Source: VAZQ01 sp963744275
GTDB taxonomy: Bacteria; Pseudomonadota; Alphaproteobacteria; Rhizobiales; Xanthobacteraceae
Direction: 5' to 3'
NCBI GenBank assembly: GCA_963744275.1
Contig: CAVUSX010000017.1
Location: 124,001 to 188,000, forward strand
DNA length: 64,000 nt
Both the position numbers and the translations under genes were made by a program. The notes below the pieces were generated by a model. That model was not told the origin of the DNA. It saw only the letters and a list, made by a program, of their open reading frames with translations, and did no database searches. Positions 16,724 through 25,242 of the stretch are shown one piece after another (position 1 is the stretch's first letter; each line of letters starts with the position of its first letter).

Positions 16724-19700
16724 TCAGGATCTGACGGTCGGAATTCCGTGCCAGCGGGTTCCGGCCGGGACGACCTCACCCTTCATGAGGAGTGAGAGCG
16801 GCCCGAGCACGGCGCCGCGTTGCATGTGGCCGTCATACAAAACCACCGCCATGTTGCCGACCGAGCATGCATCGTCGATGCGCAGGTAGGACGACTTCAT
16901 GACCCGATCCTCGAACAGATGATTTTGAATGATCGCACCCGCGTTGAGCGCGACGTGATCGCCGATCCGCACCAGATCGAACTCGGAGAGCAAGCTGGTG
17001 CCGATGTAGCAGTGGCGGCCGATCCGGCAGCCGAGGAGGCGCAGGAGCGGCGCGGCAAACGGCGTTCCGAAGCACACCGCTACCACCGGCGCCATCAGCG
17101 ATTCGTAGGCGCCGTTGACCATCTCATTGAGCCAGACATAGGGGCACCAGAGCGGGGCGATCACGGGCTTGAAGGTGCCCATCACGGCCCATTTGAGCGT
17201 CACCACGATTGCGACCGCCAGCGCGGCGCTCACCAATCCGGACAGCGGGACGAGCGCCGGCACGATCCACAGGCCGAAGATTTCGTAGCCGTGGAGAACG
17301 GCGGCGAGACCGCCGAGCGCGAGCGCAAATCCGGCATAGCTCGGGATCAGGACGCGGCAGGTATCGACCAAAGCGCGCTGCGCATAGAGCTTGCGCGTGG
17401 GTCGAAAGGTCGTGCGTTCGTCGAACCCGCCCACCTTCTGGCGGTTGGGCAGCCGGAAGGCGGGCGATCCGAGCCAATCGGTGCCGTCCGGCGTGGTCTC
17501 CTGGTGCCCCGGCGGCACCGACAGGACGCCCAAGAGGCAGTTGTCGCCGAGCCCGGCTCCGGGCGGCAGGATCGCGCTGTTGCCGACGAAGCTGCGCCGG
17601 CCGACCCGAATGGTGGCCAGCTCGAAGCGCCCGCCGTAGCTGCGCCGACCGCCGAGATAGCAGCCGTCGGCGAAGAAACCGCCTTCGCCGACGGCGAGCA
17701 GCTCCGGCGTGAAGCAGAACACCGTCGACATCTCCGCATGGGCGCCGATTTTCGCGCCGAGGAGGCGCATCCAGGGCGGCAGATAGAGCGTCGTGAAAAG
17801 CGGCAGAAGCGCCCCGCGGCTCGCGCGCATCAGCCCGTAGGCGAGCCAATGCCGGAGATAGAGCAAGGAATAGAGCGGATAGATGCCGGGCTCGGCGCGA
17901 CGCAGGATAATGGCCTTGAGCATCGCAAGCCACAGACACGTGACCAGCACGAGGAGCGGCATCGCGGCGACCGTGATGAGGCTCATGAGTGCGAGCCAAT
18001 CGTCCTGGAAAGCGCTCACCCAGAGCACGAGCACGCCGACCGCCGGCAGGACCGACAGCGATGCCACCAGGTCGCCGAGGAGGATGGCAAGGACGACGAA
18101 CAGCGCCTGCTGCACGATGCTGGCGCGCCGCGGCTCACCCTGCGGCACCGGCACCTCGGCTGCCTGCGCCGGCGAGCCGCGCCGCTGCTCGCCGGCCGCG
18201 ATGCTCGCGCCGTCCGGCAGCAGCGATTGGTCGTCCAGCCGTGCGCCGTCGCCCATGCGCACGCCCAGGCCGAGCGCCGAATGAACGCCGATGAAGCAGC
18301 GGTCGCCGATATCGATGCGGCCGATGATGAGATGCCCGTTCTCGATCCGATATCCGGGCAGCTGGGTGTCGGCTCCGATGCTCGCGTCGTCGCCGATGGT
18401 CACGAGATCGAAGATCGAGCACAGCGCGGTATCGAGCGTGCAGCCTCGCCCCACCGTTGCGCCCATCAGGCGATAGTAGAGGCTCATCAGCGGCGTGCCG
18501 GCAAGCAGTCCGGCACCGCTGAACGCCTGCAGCCGCGCAGCGAGCCACCAGCGCACATAGTAGCTGCCCCAAAGCGGGTAGCTGCCCGGCCGATAGCGCC
18601 CGATGATGAGCCACTTGCCGCCGATGCTGATGGCGAGCAGGACCAGCCAGAGCATGGGCAGACCGAGCGGCAGCATGACGAGGATCGCGGACATCGGCAG
18701 CCGGTCGCGCAGCAGATCATCGATGAACGGAACAGCCACGGCCAGCGGGGCCGATTGCAAGGCGAGGGTGGCCAGAAGGATGAGCGCCTGCAGGAGCGCC
18801 GTCGTCGGGCCGCAGCTGTTGCGTGCGAGCTCGGCGACTGCCGGGAGCTCGTGCTTGGAGCCCGCCGCCGTCGTCCGTGGCAGCTGCTCCAGATAGGCGG
18901 CGAGCTTGCGGACGGTCGGGTAGGAATAGACGTCGCGCACCGCGAGATCGAGGTCGGTGCGGCTGCGCAACAACGCCGTCATCTGGGCCGCGATGAGCGA
19001 ATGCCCGCCCAGATCGAGGAAGAAGTCCTGCTCGACGCCGATCCGCGGCACTCGAAAGACCTCGGTCCAGACACCTGCAATCATCGTCTCGAGCGGCGTC
19101 ACCGGCGCGGCGGCCGCGCTCGATGCGTCGATCAGTGCCGCTTCCGGCGCCGGCAGCCGCTTTCTGTCGACCTTTCCGCTCGCAAGCATCGGCAGCGAAT
19201 CGACGACGTCGAGAAACGCGGGGACCATGTAGACCGGAAGCCTCGAGCGCAACGCCGCGAGCAGCTGCGCGCGATCGAGCGCCGCGCCGGGAGGTTGCAG
19301 CACCACGTAAGCCGCAAGACACGGGACACCTTCCATCTCATGCAGGTGCACGACGGCGCTGGTGACATCGCGCTGCTCCAGCAGGACCGTCTCGATTTCC
19401 GCGAGCTCGACCCGGTAGCCGCGAATCTTCACTTGGCTGTCGAGCCGGCCGAAATACTCGATCTCGCCGTTCGCATCGATGCGGGCGAGGTCGCCGGTGC
19501 GATAGCGGCGCCTGCCGTCATGCGGCGAGACCGGAAAGCTCCGCTCGGTCAGGTCCGCCCGCTTGAGATAGCCGCGTGAAACGCCGGGCCCACCGATATA
19601 AAGCTCGCCCGTCGTGCCCGGCGGCAACGGACGCATGTCGGCGTCGAGAACCACCGTTTCGTAGCCCTCGAGCGGCCGGCCGATCGTGACCGGGTGACCA

Positions 19701-20623
19701 GGCCGGCATACGGCTGCGGTGGTATTCACCGTCGCTTCCGTCGGACCATAGACGTTGAGCATCACCCTCCCGGGAGTTGCCCAGCGGGCCACCAATTCCG
19801 GCGGGCAAACCTCGCCGCTCACCACGAGCTGGCGCAGCGAGGGCACCGTCTCGGTCATCGTCGACAGCATGGTGGGCACGGTGGAGAAATAGGTTACGGC
19901 CTGCTGCGCCAGATGGCGCGCGAGGTCGTTGCCGAATTTCGGGGTGTCCCTCGTGCCGACCACGAGGGTCGCGCCGTTGGAGAACGCCATCCAGATTTCC
20001 TCGACCGAGCCGTCGAAGCCGAGCGCGAAACCTTGGAAGATGCGATCCTGCGGCGTCGTCGTGCAGACCTTGTTGAAGGCGCGCACGAAATGAAATGCGT
20101 TGCGATGCTCGGTCATCACGCCTTTCGGGTGTCCGGTCGTTCCCGAGGTGTAGATGAGATAGCAGAGATCGTGCGGGGCAAGACCGGTATCGGCGCCCGA
20201 CAGACGGGTTGCGGGCTGCGCCGCGATCTCGGGGGTGGCATCGAGCATCACGATCCGGCCGGGGAAGACGCGGGACATCCGCTCGAGCAGCGCGCGCTCG
20301 CTCAGCAGCACCGCGATCCCGGCTTCCTCGACCATGTAACGGATGCGATCGTCGGGATGCGTCGGGTCGATCGGCACATAGGCCGCGCCCGCCTTGAGGC
20401 AAGCCAGGATGGCGATGATCGGAAGCTCGGAGCGCTCGAGTGCAATGCCCACAAAGGAGCCGGGACCGACACCGAGCTGCCGCAGATGGTTCGCCAGCCG
20501 ATTGGCGCGTGTTTCCAGGCCCGCATAGGACAGCGACACCGGGCCGCACACGAGGGCGACCGCGTCGCCGCGGACATCGACCTGTGCCTCGAACAGCTCG
20601 TGCAGAAAGCCGGATTCGGACAC
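16724..20623 (-). CDS. Pls/PosA-type single-module non-ribosomal peptide synthetase
   Basis: 1299 residues in the order adenylation (1-500), peptidyl carrier (505-585), then a membrane part (600-1299). A domain: YLIYTSGTTGHPKGV near 155-170, GFDGSVEEIW near 205, NVYGPTEATVN, RYRTGDLARI, SGKVDRKRLP. Carrier: DLGGHSLIAAQM near 543. The C-terminal part has six long hydrophobic segments between three hexapeptide-like (left-handed helix) domains such as IGDDASIGADTQLPGY. There is no thioesterase. This architecture is that of epsilon-poly-lysine synthetase (Pls) and polyornithine synthetase (PosA), which polymerise one basic amino acid at the membrane. Hand alignment to GrsA gives specificity residues D-G-E-S-V-S-V-V-N-K (tentative). 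Start is GTG; the preceding in-frame stop at 20639 leaves no alternative nearby. Confidence 0.9.
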   Translation of the reverse strand: MSESGFLHELFEAQVDVRGDAVALVCGPVSLSYAGLETRANRLANHLRQLGVGPGSFVGIALERSELPIIAILACLKAGAAYVPIDPTHPDDRIRYMVEEAGIAVLLSERALLERMSRVFPGRIVMLDATPEIAAQPATRLSGADTGLAPHDLCYLIYTSGTTGHPKGVMTEHRNAFHFVRAFNKVCTTTPQDRIFQGFALGFDGSVEEIWMAFSNGATLVVGTRDTPKFGNDLARHLAQQAVTYFSTVPTMLSTMTETVPSLRQLVVSGEVCPPELVARWATPGRVMLNVYGPTEATVNTTAAVCRPGHPVTIGRPLEGYETVVLDADMRPLPPGTTGELYIGGPGVSRGYLKRADLTERSFPVSPHDGRRRYRTGDLARIDANGEIEYFGRLDSQVKIRGYRVELAEIETVLLEQRDVTSAVVHLHEMEGVPCLAAYVVLQPPGAALDRAQLLAALRSRLPVYMVPAFLDVVDSLPMLASGKVDRKRLPAPEAALIDASSAAAAPVTPLETMIAGVWTEVFRVPRIGVEQDFFLDLGGHSLIAAQMTALLRSRTDLDLAVRDVYSYPTVRKLAAYLEQLPRTTAAGSKHELPAVAELARNSCGPTTALLQALILLATLALQSAPLAVAVPFIDDLLRDRLPMSAILVMLPLGLPMLWLVLLAISIGGKWLIIGRYRPGSYPLWGSYYVRWWLAARLQAFSGAGLLAGTPLMSLYYRLMGATVGRGCTLDTALCSIFDLVTIGDDASIGADTQLPGYRIENGHLIIGRIDIGDRCFIGVHSALGLGVRMGDGARLDDQSLLPDGASIAAGEQRRGSPAQAAEVPVPQGEPRRASIVQQALFVVLAILLGDLVASLSVLPAVGVLVLWVSAFQDDWLALMSLITVAAMPLLVLVTCLWLAMLKAIILRRAEPGIYPLYSLLYLRHWLAYGLMRASRGALLPLFTTLYLPPWMRLLGAKIGAHAEMSTVFCFTPELLAVGEGGFFADGCYLGGRRSYGGRFELATIRVGRRSFVGNSAILPPGAGLGDNCLLGVLSVPPGHQETTPDGTDWLGSPAFRLPNRQKVGGFDERTTFRPTRKLYAQRALVDTCRVLIPSYAGFALALGGLAAVLHGYEIFGLWIVPALVPLSGLVSAALAVAIVVTLKWAVMGTFKPVIAPLWCPYVWLNEMVNGAYESLMAPVVAVCFGTPFAAPLLRLLGCRIGRHCYIGTSLLSEFDLVRIGDHVALNAGAIIQNHLFEDRVMKSSYLRIDDACSVGNMAVVLYDGHMQRGAVLGPLSLLMKGEVVPAGTRWHGIPTVRS

Positions 20624-20779
20624 TTGGGGGGATTCCCGTCAGGAAATTGCAGCACCGCCGCGGCCGGGTGCCCGGCTCGATCGCGGGCGTGAAGTGCAGG
20701 CGAAGTTTCGGACCGGGACAGGGCTGCGGCCGAACGACGGTCGTATGCCGCATCACCAGGGCATGTGCAACGCACAAAT

Positions 20780-20800
20780 ATTCATGAACGACTGTTCATG
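20780..20800. promoter_or_regulatory. operator-like palindrome 1
   Basis: ATTCATGAAC begins at 20780. CATGAAC-GACT-GTTCATG (20783-20800) is a perfect 7-bp inverted repeat with a 4-base spacer, and TTCATGAA (20781-20788) is itself palindromic. It resembles operators of dimeric regulators such as the TetR family. No regulator gene is adjacent. Confidence 0.5.
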
Positions 20801-20832
20801 GCGGTGCGGGAAGCAATTCCAACGCGCTCCGC

Positions 20833-20853
20833 TGAACAAACATTCATGAACAA
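20833..20853. promoter_or_regulatory. operator-like palindrome 2
   Basis: TGAACAAACATTCATGAACA repeats the ten bases ATTCATGAAC (20842-20851) of site 1 and contains the same TTCATGAA palindrome. The two copies are 62 bases apart, about six helical turns, which suits cooperative or looped binding. Confidence 0.5.
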
Positions 20854-21065
20854 AATCTTATACTTCCCATGCTAATCAGTAGAAAGGCGTACTTGATTGT
20901 AGTAATGGTGCGGCAAGGCTCGGGGGAGCTTCCAATCATACGTCGGCCCATCGCCCGCGACCATCAGCGCGGACGCCACGGCCGCACGCAGGATACGGGC
21001 ATCTCGGCACCCAGCGCGCGACGAATTTCGCAACTGAACGACGAATCGAGATCATAGAGCCCACA

Positions 21066-22451
21066 ATGTATCCAGATTGGACCAGATTTAAGCCGTGGGC
21101 CGACATTCCGCGCAGCGTGTTCGAGGACAATGCCTGGCAGGACCGCAACGCCATTGCGCGCCTGCCGCAGCTCCAGGCCGCGCTCGAGGGCGTGATCTCT
21201 CCGGACGCGCTCGGCGATATCGAAGCCGGCCTGGCCAAGGCCGGGATGTCGATCCGGCTCAATCCCTACATCGTGACCCTGATCGACTGGTCGAGAGCCT
21301 GGACGGATCCGATCCGGCGCCAGTTTCTGCCCATGTATTCGGAGCAGGAGGAGGATCACCCCGGTCTCGAGATCGACTCGCTCGAGGAGCAGGCGCATTC
21401 GCCGGTGCCCAGCATCGTGCATCGCTATCCGGACAAGGTCCTGTTCCTGGTGACCTCCGTCTGTCCGGTTTATTGCCAGTACTGCACGCGCAGCTACGCG
21501 GTCGGCCAGAGCACCCAGCTGATCGAGAAGGATCACGTGACGAGCGTGCAGAACTGGGCGCCGGCGCTCGACTACATCCGGTCGCATCCCCAGATCGAGG
21601 ACGTGGTCGTGTCCGGCGGCGATCTCGCCCGGCTCAAGCCTGCGCATGTCCGCGCGCTCGGCAATTCGCTGCTCGAGATCGAGCATGTGCGCCGCATCCG
21701 CTTCGCCACCAAGGTGATCTCGGTCCAGCCGATGAAAATCCTCACCGACCACGACTGGTTCGACGCCGTGGTGCAGGTGGTCGAGCGCGGCCGCTCGATG
21801 TTCAAGGACGTCTGCATTCACACGCATTTCAATCATCCGAACGAGGTCACTGCGCTGGTGGAGGCCGCGATGCGGCGATTGCACGAGAAGGGCGTGGTCG
21901 TGCGCAATCAGACCGTGCTCCTGCGCGGGGTCAACGACGACGCCGCCACGCTGCGCTCGCTCATCAAGAAGCTCGGGCGCGTCAACATCCATCCCTACTA
22001 CGTCTACCTGTGCGACATGGTGAAGGCGACCGAGCACTTCCGCCTGCCGCTCAAGACGGCGCAGCGGCTCGAGAAGGAGGTCCGCGGCACCACCGCCGGC
22101 TTCAACACGCCGCTGTTCATCGTCGACACCCCGTCGGGCAAGCGCGACGTTCACAGCGCCGAGTTCCACGACGGTCAATACGGCGTCTCCGGCTTCGTCT
22201 CGCCCGTGGTCGCGCCCGGCCGGATGCGCTACTACTTCGATCCCATCCGCTCGCTCGCCGAGGCGGCGGCGCAGGAATGGGCCGCTCCGGATGCGCGCGA
22301 GACCATACTGGCGCGGCTGGCCGCCCGGGCACAGCCGGCCGCCGATCCGATCGTGGTGAACGGCGCGCGCATCATCGAGCATGCGCCCCAGCTCCCGTGG
22401 GGCGCCCACATGACGTCCCGCCCGATCATGGAAAATGAGCAGCGGGCATAA
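21066..22451 (+). CDS. kamA: lysine 2,3-aminomutase-like radical SAM/PLP enzyme
   Basis: 461 residues. Radical SAM cluster CPVYCQYC (Cys133, 137, 140). Known aminomutase features are kept: HPYYVYLCDMVKATEHFR with Asp317, and VDTPSGK with Asp354 and Lys359. By family knowledge these correspond to the two Asp that hold the lysine side-chain amine and the PLP lysine of clostridial KamA, though the glycine loop is two residues shorter than DAPGGGGK. The reaction would turn L-lysine into L-beta-lysine. EpmB-type (EF-P) enzymes are an alternative, but length, the paired Asp and the neighbours favour a biosynthetic role. Divergent from the NRPS and overlapping the PPTase gene. Confidence 0.85.
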   Translation: MYPDWTRFKPWADIPRSVFEDNAWQDRNAIARLPQLQAALEGVISPDALGDIEAGLAKAGMSIRLNPYIVTLIDWSRAWTDPIRRQFLPMYSEQEEDHPGLEIDSLEEQAHSPVPSIVHRYPDKVLFLVTSVCPVYCQYCTRSYAVGQSTQLIEKDHVTSVQNWAPALDYIRSHPQIEDVVVSGGDLARLKPAHVRALGNSLLEIEHVRRIRFATKVISVQPMKILTDHDWFDAVVQVVERGRSMFKDVCIHTHFNHPNEVTALVEAAMRRLHEKGVVVRNQTVLLRGVNDDAATLRSLIKKLGRVNIHPYYVYLCDMVKATEHFRLPLKTAQRLEKEVRGTTAGFNTPLFIVDTPSGKRDVHSAEFHDGQYGVSGFVSPVVAPGRMRYYFDPIRSLAEAAAQEWAAPDARETILARLAARAQPAADPIVVNGARIIEHAPQLPWGAHMTSRPIMENEQRA

Positions 22452-23361
22452 GCCGGCGCCGCCGCGGCGTGAGCGACCGATCGCCCTGTCGGAGGGGATC
22501 GTCGTGTCGAAGGAGGGTGTGCGGCTTCCGCTGCCCGTCGCCCGGCTTGAGAGCGCTCGGCCGGACGTGCGTTTGTGGTGCTTGGACCTCCCCAAAATTC
22601 CGTCTGCCCTGATGCTGGAGCAGTTATCCGATGCGGAACGGTTGCGGGCGGGCCGGTTCGCCCGGCGCGAGGATTTCGAGCGCTTCGTGAAGACGCGCGG
22701 CGCGCTTCGCCTGATCCTGGCTGCCGGCACGGGAGCGCCTGCGCGCGGCCTGGATTTGAGCGAGGGCGCGGACGGCAAACCGCAGCTTGCCGACAATGCT
22801 TTCGGATTGCATTTCAGCCTGTCCCACAGTGCCGGTTACGCCCTGATCGGCGTGGGATGGCGTCCCCTGGGCATCGATATCGAGCGCGTGCGGAGCGATA
22901 TCGACTGGCGGCCGATTGCGGCCATGAGCTTGCATCCGCGCGAGCGCGCGGCGCTGCGCGGATCGTCGATGACCACGGCCACCGCAGCGTTCTTCCAGAT
23001 TTGGACCCATAAGGAAGCGTATCTCAAAGCCATCGGCCGCGGTGTTGCGACCGATTTGGCGAGTTTTGCGACCGATCCGGCCGGCGGCCCCGTCTGCGTC
23101 GGCGGCGAGCGGGTGCCCGCAACATTGTTCACCCACGCGCTCACCGCGCCTGCCGGCTACAAGGCCGCACTGGCGACCTCGTTCAGCCGGCCCGATGTGC
23201 GCGATGTAACGCCGTCGTTTGCCGGACTGTGCCCGTTTTTCGGGAATGCTGCGGTCATTGCCGCGTCGAGCCGCATGGTCGCGGTGGCGGGGAATCCGTC
23301 TTATCGAATGTCTGCGGGGCGCCCGAACGTGCATCTGGAATCTCGGCATTGCAGCGGGTAA
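22435..23361 (+). CDS. 4'-phosphopantetheinyl transferase (Sfp type)
   Basis: 308 residues. Motifs in order: DGKPQLAD, HFSLSHSAGYALI, PLGIDIERVR (Mg-binding Asp/Glu) and FFQIWTHKEAYLKAIGRG. The enzyme transfers the CoA arm to the carrier serine of NRPS or PKS proteins. ATG at 22435 overlaps the end of the aminomutase gene by 17 bases, so the two are translationally coupled. The likely client is the carrier domain of the divergent NRPS. The last ~50 residues go beyond the usual domain and are unrecognised. Confidence 0.9.
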   Translation: MSSGHKPAPPRRERPIALSEGIVVSKEGVRLPLPVARLESARPDVRLWCLDLPKIPSALMLEQLSDAERLRAGRFARREDFERFVKTRGALRLILAAGTGAPARGLDLSEGADGKPQLADNAFGLHFSLSHSAGYALIGVGWRPLGIDIERVRSDIDWRPIAAMSLHPRERAALRGSSMTTATAAFFQIWTHKEAYLKAIGRGVATDLASFATDPAGGPVCVGGERVPATLFTHALTAPAGYKAALATSFSRPDVRDVTPSFAGLCPFFGNAAVIAASSRMVAVAGNPSYRMSAGRPNVHLESRHCSG

Positions 23362-23460
23362 AGTAGCGGCCGGTGGGGCCCGTCGGCGGAGGTCCAAAAC
23401 CGACGACCGGCGCGGGCGAACCGGCGTGGCAGTACGAACGTCGAGTTTCCACAAGGAGTT

Positions 23461-23535
23461 GCGGGCGTAGTTCAGTGGTAGAACGACAGCTTCCCAAGCT
23501 GTATGTCGCGGGTTCGATTCCCGCCGCCCGCTCCA
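23461..23535 (+). tRNA. tRNA-Gly (anticodon CCC)
   Basis: Complete cloverleaf. Acceptor GCGGGCG pairs with CGCCCGC, the D-arm GTTCAGTGGTAGAAC is present, the anticodon stem ACAGC/GCTGT holds loop TTCCCAA (anticodon CCC), T-arm GCGGG-TTCGATT-CCCGC. Discriminator T is followed by an encoded CCA at 23533-23535. Confidence 0.95.
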
Positions 23536-23642
23536 AAAATAGCAGACCAAGCATCTGCCGGGTTCGCGTTGGTGCCCGCAAATCACTTCGCGAGATCGGT
23601 CCCTGCCGATAGCAAAGAGACGATGCGCTTCGTGCGCTCCCG

Positions 23643-24182
23643 TCAGGGTTTCCCCGGCTCGCACTCGATCAGGCTCGCTACTGTCTGCATCGGGAGAATG
23701 AGCCGCATCGAATCGACGAGCCGAATAAGGCCGTAAGCCTCGTAGAAAGCGGCCGCCCGCTCGTCCATCGCGTCGACCACGATCATGGAAGAGCCGACGA
23801 CAGACGTGTTCTCGTAGGCCGTGCGTAGCGCACGCGCCAGCAGCAGCGCGCCCACGCCGCGGCCTTGCTCGCTCTTATCGATCGCCAGACGGCCGATGAG
23901 CGTGGCGCTCACCAGGGGATAACGCGGAATGTGCTTGCGTGCTGCCTCCGGAACCGCGTCTTGGCTCGAGGTATGAGCGCAGAGCGTGAAGTAGCCGACG
24001 ATCCGCGCCGGCACTTGCGCGCCCACCAATACGAAGACGGCGTTCGCCTTGCGCCGCATGTCCTGCGACGCTTGCGTCTTGAGGTAATGGTCGAGTGCCT
24101 GCACACCGCAGAAAAATGCTGCCCGGTCGTGCTGCTTTCCAAGAGGTGCGAGACGGAAATCGTACGCCGCCGCAAGTGCCAT
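23643..24182 (-). CDS. GNAT acetyltransferase toxin
   Basis: 179 residues. GNAT core with RLAIDKSEQGRGVGALLLARALR (acetyl-CoA loop Q/R-x-x-G-x-G/A) and AAAFYEAYGL. The N-terminal FFCGVQALDHYLKTQASQD is typical of TacT/AtaT-type toxins, which acetylate aminoacyl-tRNA and block translation. The ATG overlaps the stop of the DUF1778 antitoxin as TGATG. Confidence 0.85.
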   Translation of the reverse strand: MALAAAYDFRLAPLGKQHDRAAFFCGVQALDHYLKTQASQDMRRKANAVFVLVGAQVPARIVGYFTLCAHTSSQDAVPEAARKHIPRYPLVSATLIGRLAIDKSEQGRGVGALLLARALRTAYENTSVVGSSMIVVDAMDERAAAFYEAYGLIRLVDSMRLILPMQTVASLIECEPGKP

Positions 24183-24493
24183 CAGGAGGCAAAACGTTCA
24201 CGCTCGATTTTGAACGCACGTCTCAGCCGCGGGTTGGGCTTCGGCGGATGGATCAGCGCATCGAAGAATATTTGGCGGTCGCGCTCCGAGAAAACGAGCG
24301 TTTCATGCTGGGCGATGGTCCGTCGTGCCGCCTCGGTAAGGGCCGTCAGACAAAAATCGGTCAAGCTGCGGCGTTCGAGCTCAGCCGCCCGCGCCACCAT
24401 CTTCTTGGTCTGAACATCCACGCGGATGCCGAGGCGCGATGCGCGCGCGCGGTGTTCCTTACGGGCGGCAGCGGCAGTTCGGGCGCGGGGCAT
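24182..24493 (-). CDS. DUF1778 (TacA-like) antitoxin
   Basis: 103 residues starting MPRARTAAAARKEHRA. The core RLGIRVDVQTKKMVARAAEL and SLTDFCLTALTEAARR forms an RHH DNA-binding unit; HETLVFSERDRQIFFDAL is the conserved DUF1778 toxin-contact block. It lies upstream of and overlaps the GNAT toxin by one base, the usual order in this TA class. Confidence 0.85.
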   Translation of the reverse strand: MPRARTAAAARKEHRARASRLGIRVDVQTKKMVARAAELERRSLTDFCLTALTEAARRTIAQHETLVFSERDRQIFFDALIHPPKPNPRLRRAFKIERERFAS

Positions 24494-24774
24494 ATCCGGC
24501 CTCCATATCGAAAAATGACCTATGACGAATGTACGTCCAATGGGACCACAAATCAAGATCGGCTTGAACTGCTGCCGCGGCCTGCGACCATGCGGCCGAG
24601 GGAACCGGGGGAACTCGCGCATACCCGTGGCGTTGCCTTCCCGGAGGCTATCCGACACCCGGCTGCACGAACCCGTGATGGCGGCGGGAAGGCGCCACCC
24701 GAGATTGCCGGGGCAGGGGATTGTGCTAAGATTCGCCGTTATACCCAGCATCCAGCCATGCGAGAGCCCTGACG

Positions 24775-25230
24775 ATGATCACGCTGACGGTCAATGGATC
24801 GCAATATCAGGTCGATCTCGAGCCTGATACTCCGCTGCTGTGGGCGCTGCGCGACGCAGTCGGCCTGACCGGCACCAAATTCGGCTGCGGCATCGCGCAA
24901 TGCGGCGCCTGCACGGTCCACATCAACGGCCAGGCGATGCGCTCCTGCTCGGTGCCGATCGGCGCCCTCAAGAATGCCAGCATCACCACCATCGAGGGGC
25001 TTTCGCCCGACGCCAAGCACCCGGTGCAGCAGGCGTGGCTGGCCGAGGACGTGCCGCAATGCGGCTACTGCCAGTCCGGCCAGATCATGGCCACGGTGGC
25101 GTTCCTCAAGCGCAACCCCAACCCGACCGATGCCGAGATCGATGCCGGCATCACCAACATTTGCCGTTGCGGGACCTATGAACGGCTTCGTCGCGCCATC
25201 CATCGCGCCGCCGACCTGATGAAAGCGTAA
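24775..25230 (+). CDS. iorA: [2Fe-2S] subunit of a molybdenum hydroxylase
   Basis: 151 residues. Plant-type ferredoxin cluster Cys38, 43, 46, 58 (FGCGIAQCGAC) and the second helical cluster Cys96, 99, 130, 132 (QCGYCQSGQ, NICRCGTY). This is the small subunit of xanthine-oxidase-family enzymes of the isoquinoline 1-oxidoreductase type, carrying electrons from the Mo site outward. The large subunit follows after 12 bases. Confidence 0.9.
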   Translation: MITLTVNGSQYQVDLEPDTPLLWALRDAVGLTGTKFGCGIAQCGACTVHINGQAMRSCSVPIGALKNASITTIEGLSPDAKHPVQQAWLAEDVPQCGYCQSGQIMATVAFLKRNPNPTDAEIDAGITNICRCGTYERLRRAIHRAADLMKA

Positions 25231-25242
25231 GGGAGGAAACCG

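Larger units (their letters stand above)
20624..21065. promoter_or_regulatory. divergent promoter region of the NRPS/aminomutase locus
   Basis: 442 bases without a convincing gene. The stretch 20775-20900 is conspicuously AT-rich against the surrounding GC-rich DNA and contains the palindromes listed separately. TATACT at about 20859-20864 could serve as a -10 box for the rightward gene. The remaining ~160 bases before 21066 are ordinary GC-rich leader. Confidence 0.5.

Noticed and set aside
16820..19579. 919-codon open frame on the plus strand
   Set aside because: Antisense to the NRPS, low-complexity His/Arg/Gln-rich translation with no family features.
20869..21057. 62-codon frame ahead of the aminomutase
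   Set aside because: Lies in the AT-rich promoter region, basic random-looking sequence, no ribosome site.
21066..22451. Aminomutase as EpmB (EF-P modification)
   Set aside because: It is longer than EpmB, keeps the KamA-type Asp pair, and is linked to an NRPS and PPTase instead of efp or epmA.
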